This document shows positions 33,552 through 41,671 of a DNA stretch of 49,407 nt, in pieces; the first letter of the stretch is position 1; each line of letters opens with the position of its first letter. A model generated the notes under the pieces. That model had not been told where the DNA came from. It saw nothing but the letters and a program-made list of their open reading frames with translations, and ran no database searches. Source of the stretch: Verrucomicrobiales bacterium (GTDB lineage Bacteria > Verrucomicrobiota > Verrucomicrobiia > Limisphaerales > JAYPXF01); contig PBAL01000100.1 in the NCBI GenBank assembly GCA_002715965.1, positions 1-49,407 on the forward strand, read 5' to 3'. The translations under genes and the position numbers were made by a program.

Positions 33552-36500
33552 TCAGTTCACGTGAATGAATTCGTTCATCGACATTAAACCCTGGCACAGC
33601 TGTGTCCATGCCCGGTTTTGATCTTGTGCCTGCCGGAGGAAGTCCTGTGCACGCTGTCGTTCAATCGTTGAAGGTTGTCGGCTGAAGCAGCGTTCGTAAG
33701 CGGCTTCAATGCGTTCAGATGAAGATTGAAGTTGCGTAGTCAATCGCTCGGCCATCTTTGACGCATGTCCGCGAACGAATTCGCTGTTCATCATGAACAG
33801 GGCCTGTGGCGCGCCGGTGGTCGTGGTCCGCACGGGCACGATCGAATTCGGATCGCCGAAGTCGAACAACGCGAGCATGGGATGCAGTGCATCTCGCACG
33901 ATTGGCAGATAGATGCTGCGGCGACTCGTGTCATAGCGCGCGGTCTTTTTGTTTTTATCGTCCACGGTTGCGACCTTGGCCTTCCAGGTCTGGAACGTTC
34001 CAAACATCTTCGCATCCAGTTCGCCGGAGAGAAACAGCACTGCGTCGCGGATCGGTTCGGCTTCCAACCTACGCCGATTCATCCGCCAGAGCAGGCGATT
34101 GCCAGAGTCGATTTCATGTGAAGCCGGGTTCATTTTGGTGGATTGCTGCCAGGTTGCGGACGAGAGGATCAATCGATGCAGATTCTTGACCGACCAACCA
34201 TCGGCTATGAACCGACCCGCCAGCCAGTCGAGCAGTTCGGGATGTGATGGCCTTTCGCCGAGCCAGCCGAAGTTGTCCGGCGTCCGAACGAGTCCATCGC
34301 TGAAATGATGTTGCCAGATGCGATTGACAATCACGCGGGCGGTCAACGGATGCTTCGGATCGACCAGCCAACGCGCGAGTTCCACCCGGCCGCTTGATTC
34401 GCCGGTGAGGTTTCTGCCAAGAGGTCCTTTGACGACAGTTGGAAATCCGCGCCTCGCAACCATACCCAGATGCTTGTGATTTCCCGCGATGTGGATCTTG
34501 AGGTTTGCGGGAGCCTTGTTGTCCAGGGCCACCATCGCCACTTGCGGCACGGGCGGTTTTCGCAAGCTCAGGTCATCGGCCTTCGCTCGAATCCGGGCCA
34601 GTTGCTCCTTTACGGCGACCGGATAAAGCTCCTCCACATCAACGGCAATATCCGCGACGCTTTGCTGTTCGTTTTTGCCCTCGCGATAAATCTGCTGCAC
34701 GTCTTTTGCTTCGAGGATCCGATTCCAGATGGCCAGGTCATCCAGGTTGCCGCGAAAGGCGTTCACCGAAGCGCCGATATGGATCTCAGTTGGTTTCGAA
34801 AAGTCCGCCTGTGAACTTGCGCCCTTGATATCCGTACTGCCCACCTTCTCGCCATCGACAAAAACCGTCCCAAGCCCATCGCGATCGGATATAAACGCAA
34901 GGTGATGCCACCCACCGTCCGTCAGTTTTGTCAACTGACTGGCTGCTGGCTTGATGTCGACGGATCCTTTGCCGTTGTAGTGTCGCAGGTAGACGCCGTT
35001 GTATGAGCCGGGGCGGAGCGCTATGAACCAAAGTGCCTTCGACTCATGGCGGATGGAGAGGATCGAGTCGGCCGTTCTCGGCCGATAGCCCCTGGCGGCT
35101 TTGAGCCAAAGCGAAATGGAAAAGTCCGTCTTTTTTCCGAATCCAAGATCGCGATGTCCGGCCGGATCAGCTTTCACGATATCCCGGTCGCCGGAGAATT
35201 GAACGGAGCGTCTGAAGCGGCCATCTGCGAATACCGGTTTGCTTTTCCTGTCCGTGGCATTGGCGAAGAACGAACTCTTGCCGGTGACATCATCGAACGA
35301 CCAGTGGGCCACCGGAGCCGGAATACCGTTCTGTGGGGGCAGGTCCGCGTTGGCCTTCTCAACGATCTCGGTGATTCTGTTGTTGGCCGCATCATATTGT
35401 TTTTGCCATGCCTCACGCTCGGCTTGCAGACGCGGATGATCGAGTGTCTGCTCCGGCCAGTAGGAGGGATTCTTGTTCGTGTCCTTTACCAGCGCGGTGC
35501 TGCGGAAGATTCCCGCCAGCGCGTAGTAATCACGGGTCGGGATAGGGTCGAACTTGTGATCGTGGCATCTCGCGCAGGCGAGCGTCAGGCCCATGAGACT
35601 TCGGCCCACCACGTCAATTTCATCGTCGACCACGTTCATCGTCATCAGCTCCTTGTCCTGCTCGCCGATGTTCTTCGGCACGACGGTGAGGAACCCGGTT
35701 GCTTTCAGTCGTTCCAAATGGATGTTCGGATCGCTGTGCTGGGGAAGAAGATCCCCGGCGAGTTGTTCGATCAGGAACTCGTCGTATGGGCGATCGTCAT
35801 TGAAGGCACGGATCACGTAGTCCCGATAGTGGTAGGCGTTGGGGTAGACGTAATCAAAACCGCCTCCATTGCTGTCCGCGTAACGGGCCACGTCCAGCCA
35901 GTGCCTGCCCCAGCGTTCGCCGTATTGGGGGGATGCCAGGAATCGCTCGATCAATCTGAAGAAGGCATTTGGATCCGAATCGGTGACGAACTGTTGAACT
36001 TCGTGAGGCGTGGGTGGAAGGCCACGCAAATTGAAGCTGAGCCGACGGATCAAGGTGCTCCGCTCTGCAGACGGACTGGGTTGCAGGCCGGCGGATTCCA
36101 AGCGCGCAAAGATGAAATGATCGATTTCGTTCCGTGCCCAGTCGTTTCGTGTGATGCGTGGCGGGTTCGGGTTCGCAATGGGTTGAAAGGCCCAGTGCGA
36201 GGCATCAGAACGATTAGGTTTATCTGGAACGCGTTCGCTCGAAGCGGCAGCTCCAGCGGGCATGCTTGCGCCGCTCCCAACCCACTCTGCCAATGTGTCG
36301 ATGACACGTTGCGGCAGACGGCCATCGGGTGGCATCTTGAGCTTGGTCGTATAGCGAACAGCCTGGATGAGCCGGCTGTTCTCAGGCTCACCCGGTGTCA
36401 GGATCGAGCCCGTTCGGCCTCCCGCGTTCAATCCTTCCACTGTTGTGAGAACCAGCCCGCCTTCCGAATCATCCGGGTCGTGACATTCCGCGCAATGTCT

Positions 36501-36623
36501 GACGAGAAGGGGACGGATCTTGGTTTCGAAATGGCGGACATCCGCGTTTGCGCGGTAAATGAATGCGGTTCCCAAGAAGGCGACCATCAGCGCTCCAGCA
36601 ACGATGCATTTCGGTTTCCGCAC
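33552..36623 (-). CDS. Secreted DUF1549/DUF1553 protein with PSCyt1 heme motif and LamG domain
   Basis: The product has 1023 residues. A signal helix (about 9-27) precedes a planctomycete-type cytochrome c motif, CAECH near 46 in RHCAECHDPDDSEGGLVL. Residues about 150-370 are the DUF1549 domain. A LamG/concanavalin-like beta-sandwich sits at about 430-640 (VAHWSFDDV start, LDDLAIWNRIL end). DUF1553 follows at about 710-1000 (RVIVNRIWQHHFSDGLVRTP and RRRLEAEPIRDAVL). Such proteins occur next to DUF1501 genes and are thought to help in polysaccharide breakdown at the cell surface, but the chemistry is not known. It is 53 bases downstream of the hydroxyacid dehydrogenase gene on the same strand. 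Confidence 0.93.
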   Translation of the reverse strand: MRKPKCIVAGALMVAFLGTAFIYRANADVRHFETKIRPLLVRHCAECHDPDDSEGGLVLTTVEGLNAGGRTGSILTPGEPENSRLIQAVRYTTKLKMPPDGRLPQRVIDTLAEWVGSGASMPAGAAASSERVPDKPNRSDASHWAFQPIANPNPPRITRNDWARNEIDHFIFARLESAGLQPSPSAERSTLIRRLSFNLRGLPPTPHEVQQFVTDSDPNAFFRLIERFLASPQYGERWGRHWLDVARYADSNGGGFDYVYPNAYHYRDYVIRAFNDDRPYDEFLIEQLAGDLLPQHSDPNIHLERLKATGFLTVVPKNIGEQDKELMTMNVVDDEIDVVGRSLMGLTLACARCHDHKFDPIPTRDYYALAGIFRSTALVKDTNKNPSYWPEQTLDHPRLQAEREAWQKQYDAANNRITEIVEKANADLPPQNGIPAPVAHWSFDDVTGKSSFFANATDRKSKPVFADGRFRRSVQFSGDRDIVKADPAGHRDLGFGKKTDFSISLWLKAARGYRPRTADSILSIRHESKALWFIALRPGSYNGVYLRHYNGKGSVDIKPAASQLTKLTDGGWHHLAFISDRDGLGTVFVDGEKVGSTDIKGASSQADFSKPTEIHIGASVNAFRGNLDDLAIWNRILEAKDVQQIYREGKNEQQSVADIAVDVEELYPVAVKEQLARIRAKADDLSLRKPPVPQVAMVALDNKAPANLKIHIAGNHKHLGMVARRGFPTVVKGPLGRNLTGESSGRVELARWLVDPKHPLTARVIVNRIWQHHFSDGLVRTPDNFGWLGERPSHPELLDWLAGRFIADGWSVKNLHRLILSSATWQQSTKMNPASHEIDSGNRLLWRMNRRRLEAEPIRDAVLFLSGELDAKMFGTFQTWKAKVATVDDKNKKTARYDTSRRSIYLPIVRDALHPMLALFDFGDPNSIVPVRTTTTGAPQALFMMNSEFVRGHASKMAERLTTQLQSSSERIEAAYERCFSRQPSTIERQRAQDFLRQAQDQNRAWTQLCQGLMSMNEFIHVN

Positions 36624-36676
36624 GATGAATCAGTATAGCGACGTAGTCGTGTCTTCCAAGCCCATCCTATTTGCCC

Positions 36677-37627
36677 TCAGGAAACCACGTTCTGTGGCGA
36701 GCCGGAGATGAAGGCGCTCAGATTTGCAATCGAGAAATTGAGCAGACGTTGCCTTGCCGCGCGGGAAGCCCAGGCGTTGTGGGCGGTGACGATGCAATTC
36801 TTCGCGCTGGGCAACGGATTGTCCGGCTTGGGTGGCTCGGTGGAAAGAACGTCCAGACCTGCGCCGGCAATTCGGTCGTTGTTCAGGGCGTCTGCCAGGG
36901 CGGCTTCGTCAATCAGCTGGCCGCGGCTGGTGTTGATCAACCGTGCGGTGCGTTTCATCGAAGCCAGACGAGCGGCATTGACCAACTGATCCGTGTCCGG
37001 CGTCAGCGGACAGTGGAGGCTGATGATGTCGGCTTGTGCGAACACGGTTTTCACATCAACGAACTGGACCTCGTCAGTGGAATCCCGATCGGTGCGACTG
37101 GCCGCCATGATCTTCATGCCGAGCGCCCGTGCGATTTCAGCGGTGGCTTGTCCGATGCGACCCCAGCCAATGATGCCCAGCGTCAGTTGATCGAGTTCGG
37201 TGATCGCAGTTTCGGTGAAGCACCAGTCTTCGGCAGTGACCCACTTGCCCGATGCGACGGATCGGGAGTTTCGGCCGACGTGATTGGTAAGTTCGAGAAG
37301 TAGTGAAATCGCGTGTTGCGCCACCGAACGCGTGCCGTAGGCGGGCACATTGGTGACCGTGATGCCGTGCGCGCGTGCGGCTTCGACGTCCACGATGTTG
37401 AAGCCGGTGGCTGTCACCCCCACGTATTTCAGGGTTGGAAGTTCTGACATGAGATCAGCGGTGACAGGGGCCTTATTGGTGATGATCGCTTCCGCGTCAG
37501 TCGCGCGCTCGGCCGATTCCTCAAGTGTGCTGCGCGCGTGAATGGAACATTCGCCGAGGGCTTCGAGTTCCGCCCAGCTCAGATCGCCGGGATTCAGTGT
37601 GTGACCATCGAGGACAACGATTTTCAT
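36677..37627 (-). CDS. D-2-hydroxyacid dehydrogenase (glycerate/hydroxypyruvate type)
   Basis: The 316-residue cytosolic enzyme interconverts a 2-oxoacid and its D-2-hydroxyacid with NAD(P)H. The substrate-binding part includes KYVGVTATGFNIVDVEAA; the nucleotide-binding fingerprint is LGIIGWGRIGQATAEIARAL near 152-171. The catalytic arginine is likely in LINTSRGQLID, the glutamate in LDVLSTEPP, and the histidine in TAHNAWAS. The overall length and these motifs fit glycerate dehydrogenase HprA-like members. Its start overlaps the sulfatase stop by one base (TGATG), so the two are translationally coupled. This may link sugar-derived acids released outside to central metabolism, but that link is inferred. 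Confidence 0.9.
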   Translation of the reverse strand: MKIVVLDGHTLNPGDLSWAELEALGECSIHARSTLEESAERATDAEAIITNKAPVTADLMSELPTLKYVGVTATGFNIVDVEAARAHGITVTNVPAYGTRSVAQHAISLLLELTNHVGRNSRSVASGKWVTAEDWCFTETAITELDQLTLGIIGWGRIGQATAEIARALGMKIMAASRTDRDSTDEVQFVDVKTVFAQADIISLHCPLTPDTDQLVNAARLASMKRTARLINTSRGQLIDEAALADALNNDRIAGAGLDVLSTEPPKPDNPLPSAKNCIVTAHNAWASRAARQRLLNFSIANLSAFISGSPQNVVS

Positions 37628-39012
37628 CAGTCAAAAAGAGGATCGCCGTGATCGCGCAACCAGTTATCCAATTGATGGCGAAGCTTGTCGGCATGTTTGG
37701 TGTGGTCGTTGTGGGAAAAGAGATTGGTGAGTTCGTGCGGATCGTTCTTCAGGTCGAACAACTGGTAGCGTGCGAGATGCGGATACCAGATAAGCTTCCA
37801 TCCGTCTTTGCGAATCATGCGTTGTGTGTTTGTGAAGTAGCCAACGACGAACTTGTGCGGACGAGCCTTCGGATTCTTGAACACGCTCGCGAGGCTGGCT
37901 GACTGAACGGAACCCGGCACGGGGACGCCGGCGAGTTCGCAGGTCGTCGGGTAAAGGTCGCGGAGGTAGCACGGCGCATCCACCTTCAGCCCGCGCGGAA
38001 TGCCCCCGCCGGCGAAGATGAGTGGCACGCCGATGCTGTGCTCGTACTGGTTTTGTTTGCCCATCAATCCATGACTGCCCACGGCGAGCCCATGATCGGC
38101 GGAGAAGATGAGAATCGTGTTTTCCCACTGACCATTTTTCTTGAGTGCGGAAACGATTCGGCCGATCTGCTCGTCCATGTGCGCGATGACCGCATAATAA
38201 ACGGCAAGATCGGCTTTGATGTCCGATTTCGTTCGTGGCCAGGGAAGGAGACGCTCGTCACGGCCATTGAAGTTCCCATGATCGAAGGGATGTTGTGGGC
38301 GGTAGTTCGCGGGCAGGGGGATTTTTGCCGGATTGTAATTGTGGCCAGGTGGCTTCAGCAGCGGATCGTGCGGCGCGGTGAAGTTCACCTGCATGAAGAA
38401 GGGCTTGTCCGGTTTTCGGTCGATCAACTCAATTGCCGCGTCCGCAAAACGCGCGCTGATGTCCGGAGTGAGTCCGATGCCCTTCTCGGGTTCCGGCTTG
38501 TTCTTGTCCGTCTTGAAGGTCCAACCGCGGTAGCCCGTGACGAGGCGTCCCTTGTAGTCGTATTGCGGAACGCTGGCTTTCGCACCGCCACCTCCACCGG
38601 AGTAGAGCCCACGGGTTTCATCGAATCCTGTTTTCCAGGCGTCACGTGGCGAGTGCCATTTGCCAATATACCAGGTTTGGTAGCCGGCTGACCTCATTGC
38701 TTCCGGCCAGAGCGTGATTCCTTCTTTGTAATCCCGTCCGCGATAGTGATAGCCGCTGCGAAAGGCGCTTCGTCCGGAAAAGATCTCCGCGCGACTCACA
38801 TGGCAGATCGGATAGGCGGTGATTGCGCGAGTGAAGGTCGTGCCTTCCCGGATCAGTTTGTCGAGATTGGGCGTCTTGATCACCGGATGCCCGAGAGCGC
38901 CAATTGCGTCAGGACGCATGTCGTCCGCAAAGAGGAATACGATGTTTGGTCGTGCTGCCGCGAGGGCAAGGGCAGACAACAACAGAAGGCAGAATGCGCG
39001 GATGGTGCTCAT
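37627..39012 (-). CDS. Secreted sulfatase with an unusual C-x-V-S-R active-site motif
   Basis: The 461-residue protein has a signal peptide (CLLLLSALALAAA). The sulfatase N-terminal signature RPNIVFLFADDMRPD supplies the metal-binding aspartates. The formylglycine site is C70 in YPICHVSRAEIFSGR. The usual consensus is C-x-P-S-R, so the proline is replaced by valine here. Further motifs are YIGKWH (near 115-120), FTAPHDPLL and LIFSADHGLAVGSHGLMGK, all typical of the formylglycine sulfatase family. It should remove sulfate esters from polysaccharides or small molecules in the periplasm. It is the first gene of a minus-strand run with the dehydrogenase and the DUF1553/DUF1501 pair. No maturation enzyme is seen in the window. 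Confidence 0.92.
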   Translation of the reverse strand: MSTIRAFCLLLLSALALAAARPNIVFLFADDMRPDAIGALGHPVIKTPNLDKLIREGTTFTRAITAYPICHVSRAEIFSGRSAFRSGYHYRGRDYKEGITLWPEAMRSAGYQTWYIGKWHSPRDAWKTGFDETRGLYSGGGGGAKASVPQYDYKGRLVTGYRGWTFKTDKNKPEPEKGIGLTPDISARFADAAIELIDRKPDKPFFMQVNFTAPHDPLLKPPGHNYNPAKIPLPANYRPQHPFDHGNFNGRDERLLPWPRTKSDIKADLAVYYAVIAHMDEQIGRIVSALKKNGQWENTILIFSADHGLAVGSHGLMGKQNQYEHSIGVPLIFAGGGIPRGLKVDAPCYLRDLYPTTCELAGVPVPGSVQSASLASVFKNPKARPHKFVVGYFTNTQRMIRKDGWKLIWYPHLARYQLFDLKNDPHELTNLFSHNDHTKHADKLRHQLDNWLRDHGDPLFD

Positions 39013-39069
39013 GAACGAGCAGAGTTTGAGAGCAGAGTCCCCTTGGAATCAATCCCTCGTGAAGGTGAA

Positions 39070-39135
39070 TTACTCCTTGGACTTGGGCAGGAACTTCAGT
39101 GCGGCTGAATTCATGCAGTATCGAAGTCCGGTCGG
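39070..39135 (-). pseudogene. msrB: C-terminal remnant of peptide-methionine (R)-S-oxide reductase
   Basis: On the minus strand 39135 to 39070 reads PTGLRYCMNSAALKFLPKS followed by KE and stop. This is the end of MsrB, including the catalytic cysteine region RYCxNSxAL. Nothing of the zinc-binding first two thirds is present upstream, where the small plus-strand frame begins. Confidence 0.7.
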
Positions 39136-39143
39136 TTCGGATT

Positions 39144-39290
39144 GTGTTGACGGCGATGGTTTGGATTGCCGGTGCGTTGGGCGGTTATGCCCTGGTGGTT
39201 TGGCTGATGATAGCGGGGTTCATTGCAGGACGCCGATGTTTGTTGCGGGTGGTCGGAATCCCGCCCAAAGCGAGAGAAGAACGGGCTTGA
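39144..39290 (+). CDS. Possible small single-helix membrane protein
   Basis: A GTG at 39144 or ATG at 39156 opens a frame of 44-48 residues with one strong hydrophobic helix (MVWIAGALGGYALVVWLMIA) and a basic tail. The stop lies just before the start of the phosphatase gene. Part of it overlaps sequence left over from msrB erosion, so it may be a chance frame. Confidence 0.3.
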   Translation: MLTAMVWIAGALGGYALVVWLMIAGFIAGRRCLLRVVGIPPKAREERA

Positions 39291-39295
39291 TCGGG

Positions 39296-39631
39296 GTGAC
39301 AATCCATTTGCTGTTTGTGTGTTCGCGAAACCAGTGGCGTTCTCCGACGGCTGAAGCAATCTATCGGAACGACCCGCGAGTTGAGGTGCGCTCTGCAGGT
39401 GTTCGCCAATCCGCCCGTCATCGGATAAATGGGCGGGATCTGGAGTGGGCTGATCTGGTTTTGGTGATGGAACGGTCCCATGCGGCCAGTATTCGTGAGG
39501 CATTCACGAAACTCGAACTGCCATCGATGGAGGTCTTGGATATCCCGGATGACTACGGCTACATGGATCCGGAGTTGATCGAGTTGATCCGAGTCGCCAC
39601 GGAGGGTTTCCTGCAGCAGTTCTCGAAGTAG
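39296..39631 (+). CDS. Low-molecular-weight protein-tyrosine-phosphatase-like protein
   Basis: From GTG 39296 the protein has 111 residues (TTG 39287 would add three). The active-site loop is VCSRNQWRSPTAE, that is C9-x5-R15-S, at the N-terminus as in LMW phosphatases. A C-terminal aspartate pair lies in DIPDDYGYMDPELIEL. The length of about 110 residues and the MDPEL motif match the short LMW-PTP subfamily found as single genes in many bacteria, rather than arsenate reductase. It is a cytosolic phosphatase of unknown substrate. It ends five bases from the convergent gene at 39637. Confidence 0.85.
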   Translation: MTIHLLFVCSRNQWRSPTAEAIYRNDPRVEVRSAGVRQSARHRINGRDLEWADLVLVMERSHAASIREAFTKLELPSMEVLDIPDDYGYMDPELIELIRVATEGFLQQFSK

Positions 39632-39636
39632 TGGGC

Positions 39637-39939
39637 TCAGTTCTCGGAGGGGACGGGAGTCTTCTGCCGATGATAGGGGGAACAGAGATTGAAGTAGATC
39701 CCGCACATCGGACGATCGTTGTCCGTCTGGCTGAGAATGACGGTGACCCGCTTGTCCAGGGCGATTCCATGGCGTAAACCCTCGCCCCGGGTTTCATAGG
39801 CCTTGATGGCTTTTTCCATCAAACGGGTCAGTGCAGCCGCACAATCGTCTGGAGTCTTGTCAATGCAGACGACGTAGTTGTCGAAGCTCTTGAGTGCCTC
39901 GCCAATTTCTTCCTGATAAGTGTCTACGGTGAGCTGCAT
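39637..39939 (-). CDS. Small cytosolic protein of unknown function
   Basis: The predicted protein has 100 residues without signal or membrane segment. It begins MQLTVDTYQEEIGEALKSFD and ends in a basic tail (YHRQKTPVPSEN). Cysteines near 25, 33, 79 and 86 are present, without a recognisable metal motif. I do not recognise the family. The frame has coding-like character and normal base use. It ends near the phosphatase gene on the opposite strand; 120 bases separate it from yggS upstream. Confidence 0.55.
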   Translation of the reverse strand: MQLTVDTYQEEIGEALKSFDNYVVCIDKTPDDCAAALTRLMEKAIKAYETRGEGLRHGIALDKRVTVILSQTDNDRPMCGIYFNLCSPYHRQKTPVPSEN

Positions 39940-40059
39940 TGTGATGCGCGACGCAAATTAGCGCGCGAACGCGGAGGGGAATAGCGGAAAAGAACGGAGC
40001 GACAAGAAAATTTGGGGCGTAGGTGAATTCAGGGCGTGTCCAGTCGATTCCCTGATCTG

Positions 40060-40770
40060 TCAGGCGTCACTATCCGCTTTGGGATTGCGGTATTTGCGGG
40101 GGCCGAAAATGGCCGTGCCGACGCGGACGATCGTTGCGCCTTCTTCGATCGCGATCTCGAAATCCCCGCTCATTCCCATGCTGAGTTCCCCGAGCGGAAC
40201 GCCCAGTTTTTGTTCGCAGGCGTCACGTAATTCAACCAAGCGACGGAAGAGTGGACGGGAACGTTTGGGATCCGTGGTGTACGGCGGGATGGTCATCAGG
40301 CCATGAAGTTCGAGGCGCGGTAGATCGGCGAGTGCCCCGATGTCGTTCAGAAGAGATTCAGGTGAGTAGCCGAACTTGCTGGATTCTCCGGCGACGTTCA
40401 CTTCGACCAGGTATTTCAGATCGCGGGCTTCGTTGTCGGCGCGTTTGTTCAACTCCTCGGCCAGACGAAGGCTGTCGACGCCATGAACCATCTCAAAAAG
40501 TCGTGCAGCGTCTTTCGCCTTGTTCGTCTGGATATGGCCAATGAAGTGGAAGCGGGCGGAGTGGGGGCACTGGGGGATCTTGATCTTGGCTTCCTGGATC
40601 TTGTTTTCACCGAAGAGGTTCAAGCCGGCATCAACGGCTTCCTGGATCAACTCGATTGGCTGGGTCTTGCTGACGCCCATGAGTTGGACTCCGGCCGGAT
40701 CGCGCCCGGCGCGTTCGCAGGCCGCTTTAATGCGCTGACGAATTCCTTCGATGTTTTCGGCGACGCTCAC
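40060..40770 (-). CDS. yggS: YggS-family pyridoxal-phosphate homeostasis protein
   Basis: The 236-residue protein binds pyridoxal 5'-phosphate on a single TIM-barrel domain and helps control PLP and amino/keto-acid balance. The PLP lysine is K35 in LMGVSKTQP. Further family motifs are LFGENKIQEAKIK, HFIGHIQTNKAK (where most members have HxIGxLQ), HGLMTIPP and LSMGMSGDFEIAIEEGAT, followed by RVGTAIFG. The length is standard. Its start codon overlaps the stop of the esterase gene by four bases (ATGA), so the two are co-expressed. Confidence 0.95.
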   Translation of the reverse strand: MSVAENIEGIRQRIKAACERAGRDPAGVQLMGVSKTQPIELIQEAVDAGLNLFGENKIQEAKIKIPQCPHSARFHFIGHIQTNKAKDAARLFEMVHGVDSLRLAEELNKRADNEARDLKYLVEVNVAGESSKFGYSPESLLNDIGALADLPRLELHGLMTIPPYTTDPKRSRPLFRRLVELRDACEQKLGVPLGELSMGMSGDFEIAIEEGATIVRVGTAIFGPRKYRNPKADSDA

Positions 40771-41588
40771 GGGAGTGATTTTGACAGCAGCCAGCGATAG
40801 AGATCGGGATTCGCGTAGGTCTCCGTCCAGACATTGTGTCCGGCTTCAGGATAAATGGTGAGTTTGATGTTCTTGTTTCCGTATCCTGTGAGGAGCTTGA
40901 CGATGCGGTCTGATTCCTCCATCGGCACGACAGTGTCTTTCGCGCCGTGGAAGACCCAGATGGGAAAGTGTTTTTGTTGCTCTTTCCGTTTGGCGTTCCA
41001 GCGATTGAGGAGAGGGGTGATGGTGTTTGCTCCCCCGCAAATGGGCGCAATTGCCGCGAAGCGACCGGGCTGGCGAAGTCCGAGATCCCAGGTTCCATAA
41101 CCGCCCATGCTCAGTCCGGTGAGGTAGATCCGTTTCTTGTCGATACGCAATTGATCGACCACATCATCAAGCAGAGCGGAGAGGTGATGTGGATTCCAGA
41201 TCTCGTCCGCCGGGCATTGCGGGGAGATGACGACAAAGTTTTGTCGAAGAAACTGCATCGATCCGATTCGTCGCTTCTTTGCCTCCGGTGATTCGTTCTT
41301 GGGGACGGGTGAGTTTTCGGAGACAAGCTGAGGCGGCCCGTGGATGGCGACCCGATCCAGGTCGTCGCCCCGCTCGCCGGCTCCGTGGAGAAAGAGGATC
41401 AGTGGCCATTTGCGTTTGGTCTTGGCATCGTAAGCTTGCGGGATGTAACGGAGATACTGCAATTCCACCGAATCTCCGTCTTTGCTGAAGCGCGCGGGTC
41501 TTTGTCGTGAGTCAGATGGAGCTGTCGCTCCGGTCGCGTTCGTGTGCGCAAAGAGGATCAGCGCAATCGTTGCGAAGAAATGTTGCAT
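40767..41588 (-). CDS. Secreted alpha/beta-hydrolase (esterase or prolyl-oligopeptidase-like)
   Basis: I chose ATG 41588, which gives 273 residues with a signal peptide (FFATIALILFAHTNATGA); the frame is open further upstream but overlaps folC. The alpha/beta-hydrolase parts are the oxyanion region LILFLHGAGERGDD, the nucleophile elbow GLSMGGYG, the acid in HGAKDTVVP and the histidine in EAGHNVW. It belongs to the group of small secreted esterases related to feruloyl esterases and LpqC, often found in polysaccharide degraders. It would act in the periplasm or outside, probably on an ester side chain. It overlaps yggS by four bases. Confidence 0.85.
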   Translation of the reverse strand: MQHFFATIALILFAHTNATGATAPSDSRQRPARFSKDGDSVELQYLRYIPQAYDAKTKRKWPLILFLHGAGERGDDLDRVAIHGPPQLVSENSPVPKNESPEAKKRRIGSMQFLRQNFVVISPQCPADEIWNPHHLSALLDDVVDQLRIDKKRIYLTGLSMGGYGTWDLGLRQPGRFAAIAPICGGANTITPLLNRWNAKRKEQQKHFPIWVFHGAKDTVVPMEESDRIVKLLTGYGNKNIKLTIYPEAGHNVWTETYANPDLYRWLLSKSLP

Positions 41589-41671
41589 GGGTGTTGGATT
41601 GCATCGGTAATTTCCTGGCAGTTCAAGGAAGTTGTGCCGCTTGAGTTTTACCGGGACGTCACGGAGGCTGT

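Noticed and set aside
35046..36638. Long open frame (530 codons) on the plus strand
   Set aside because: It lies fully opposite the DUF1549/DUF1553 gene, which has recognisable domains over the whole region. No family features appear in the plus-strand reading.
39296..39631. Arsenate reductase (ArsC, thioredoxin-type)
   Set aside because: The CX5R loop is shared, but the extra cysteines for the redox relay are absent, and the length and MDPEL ending fit the short phosphatase group.
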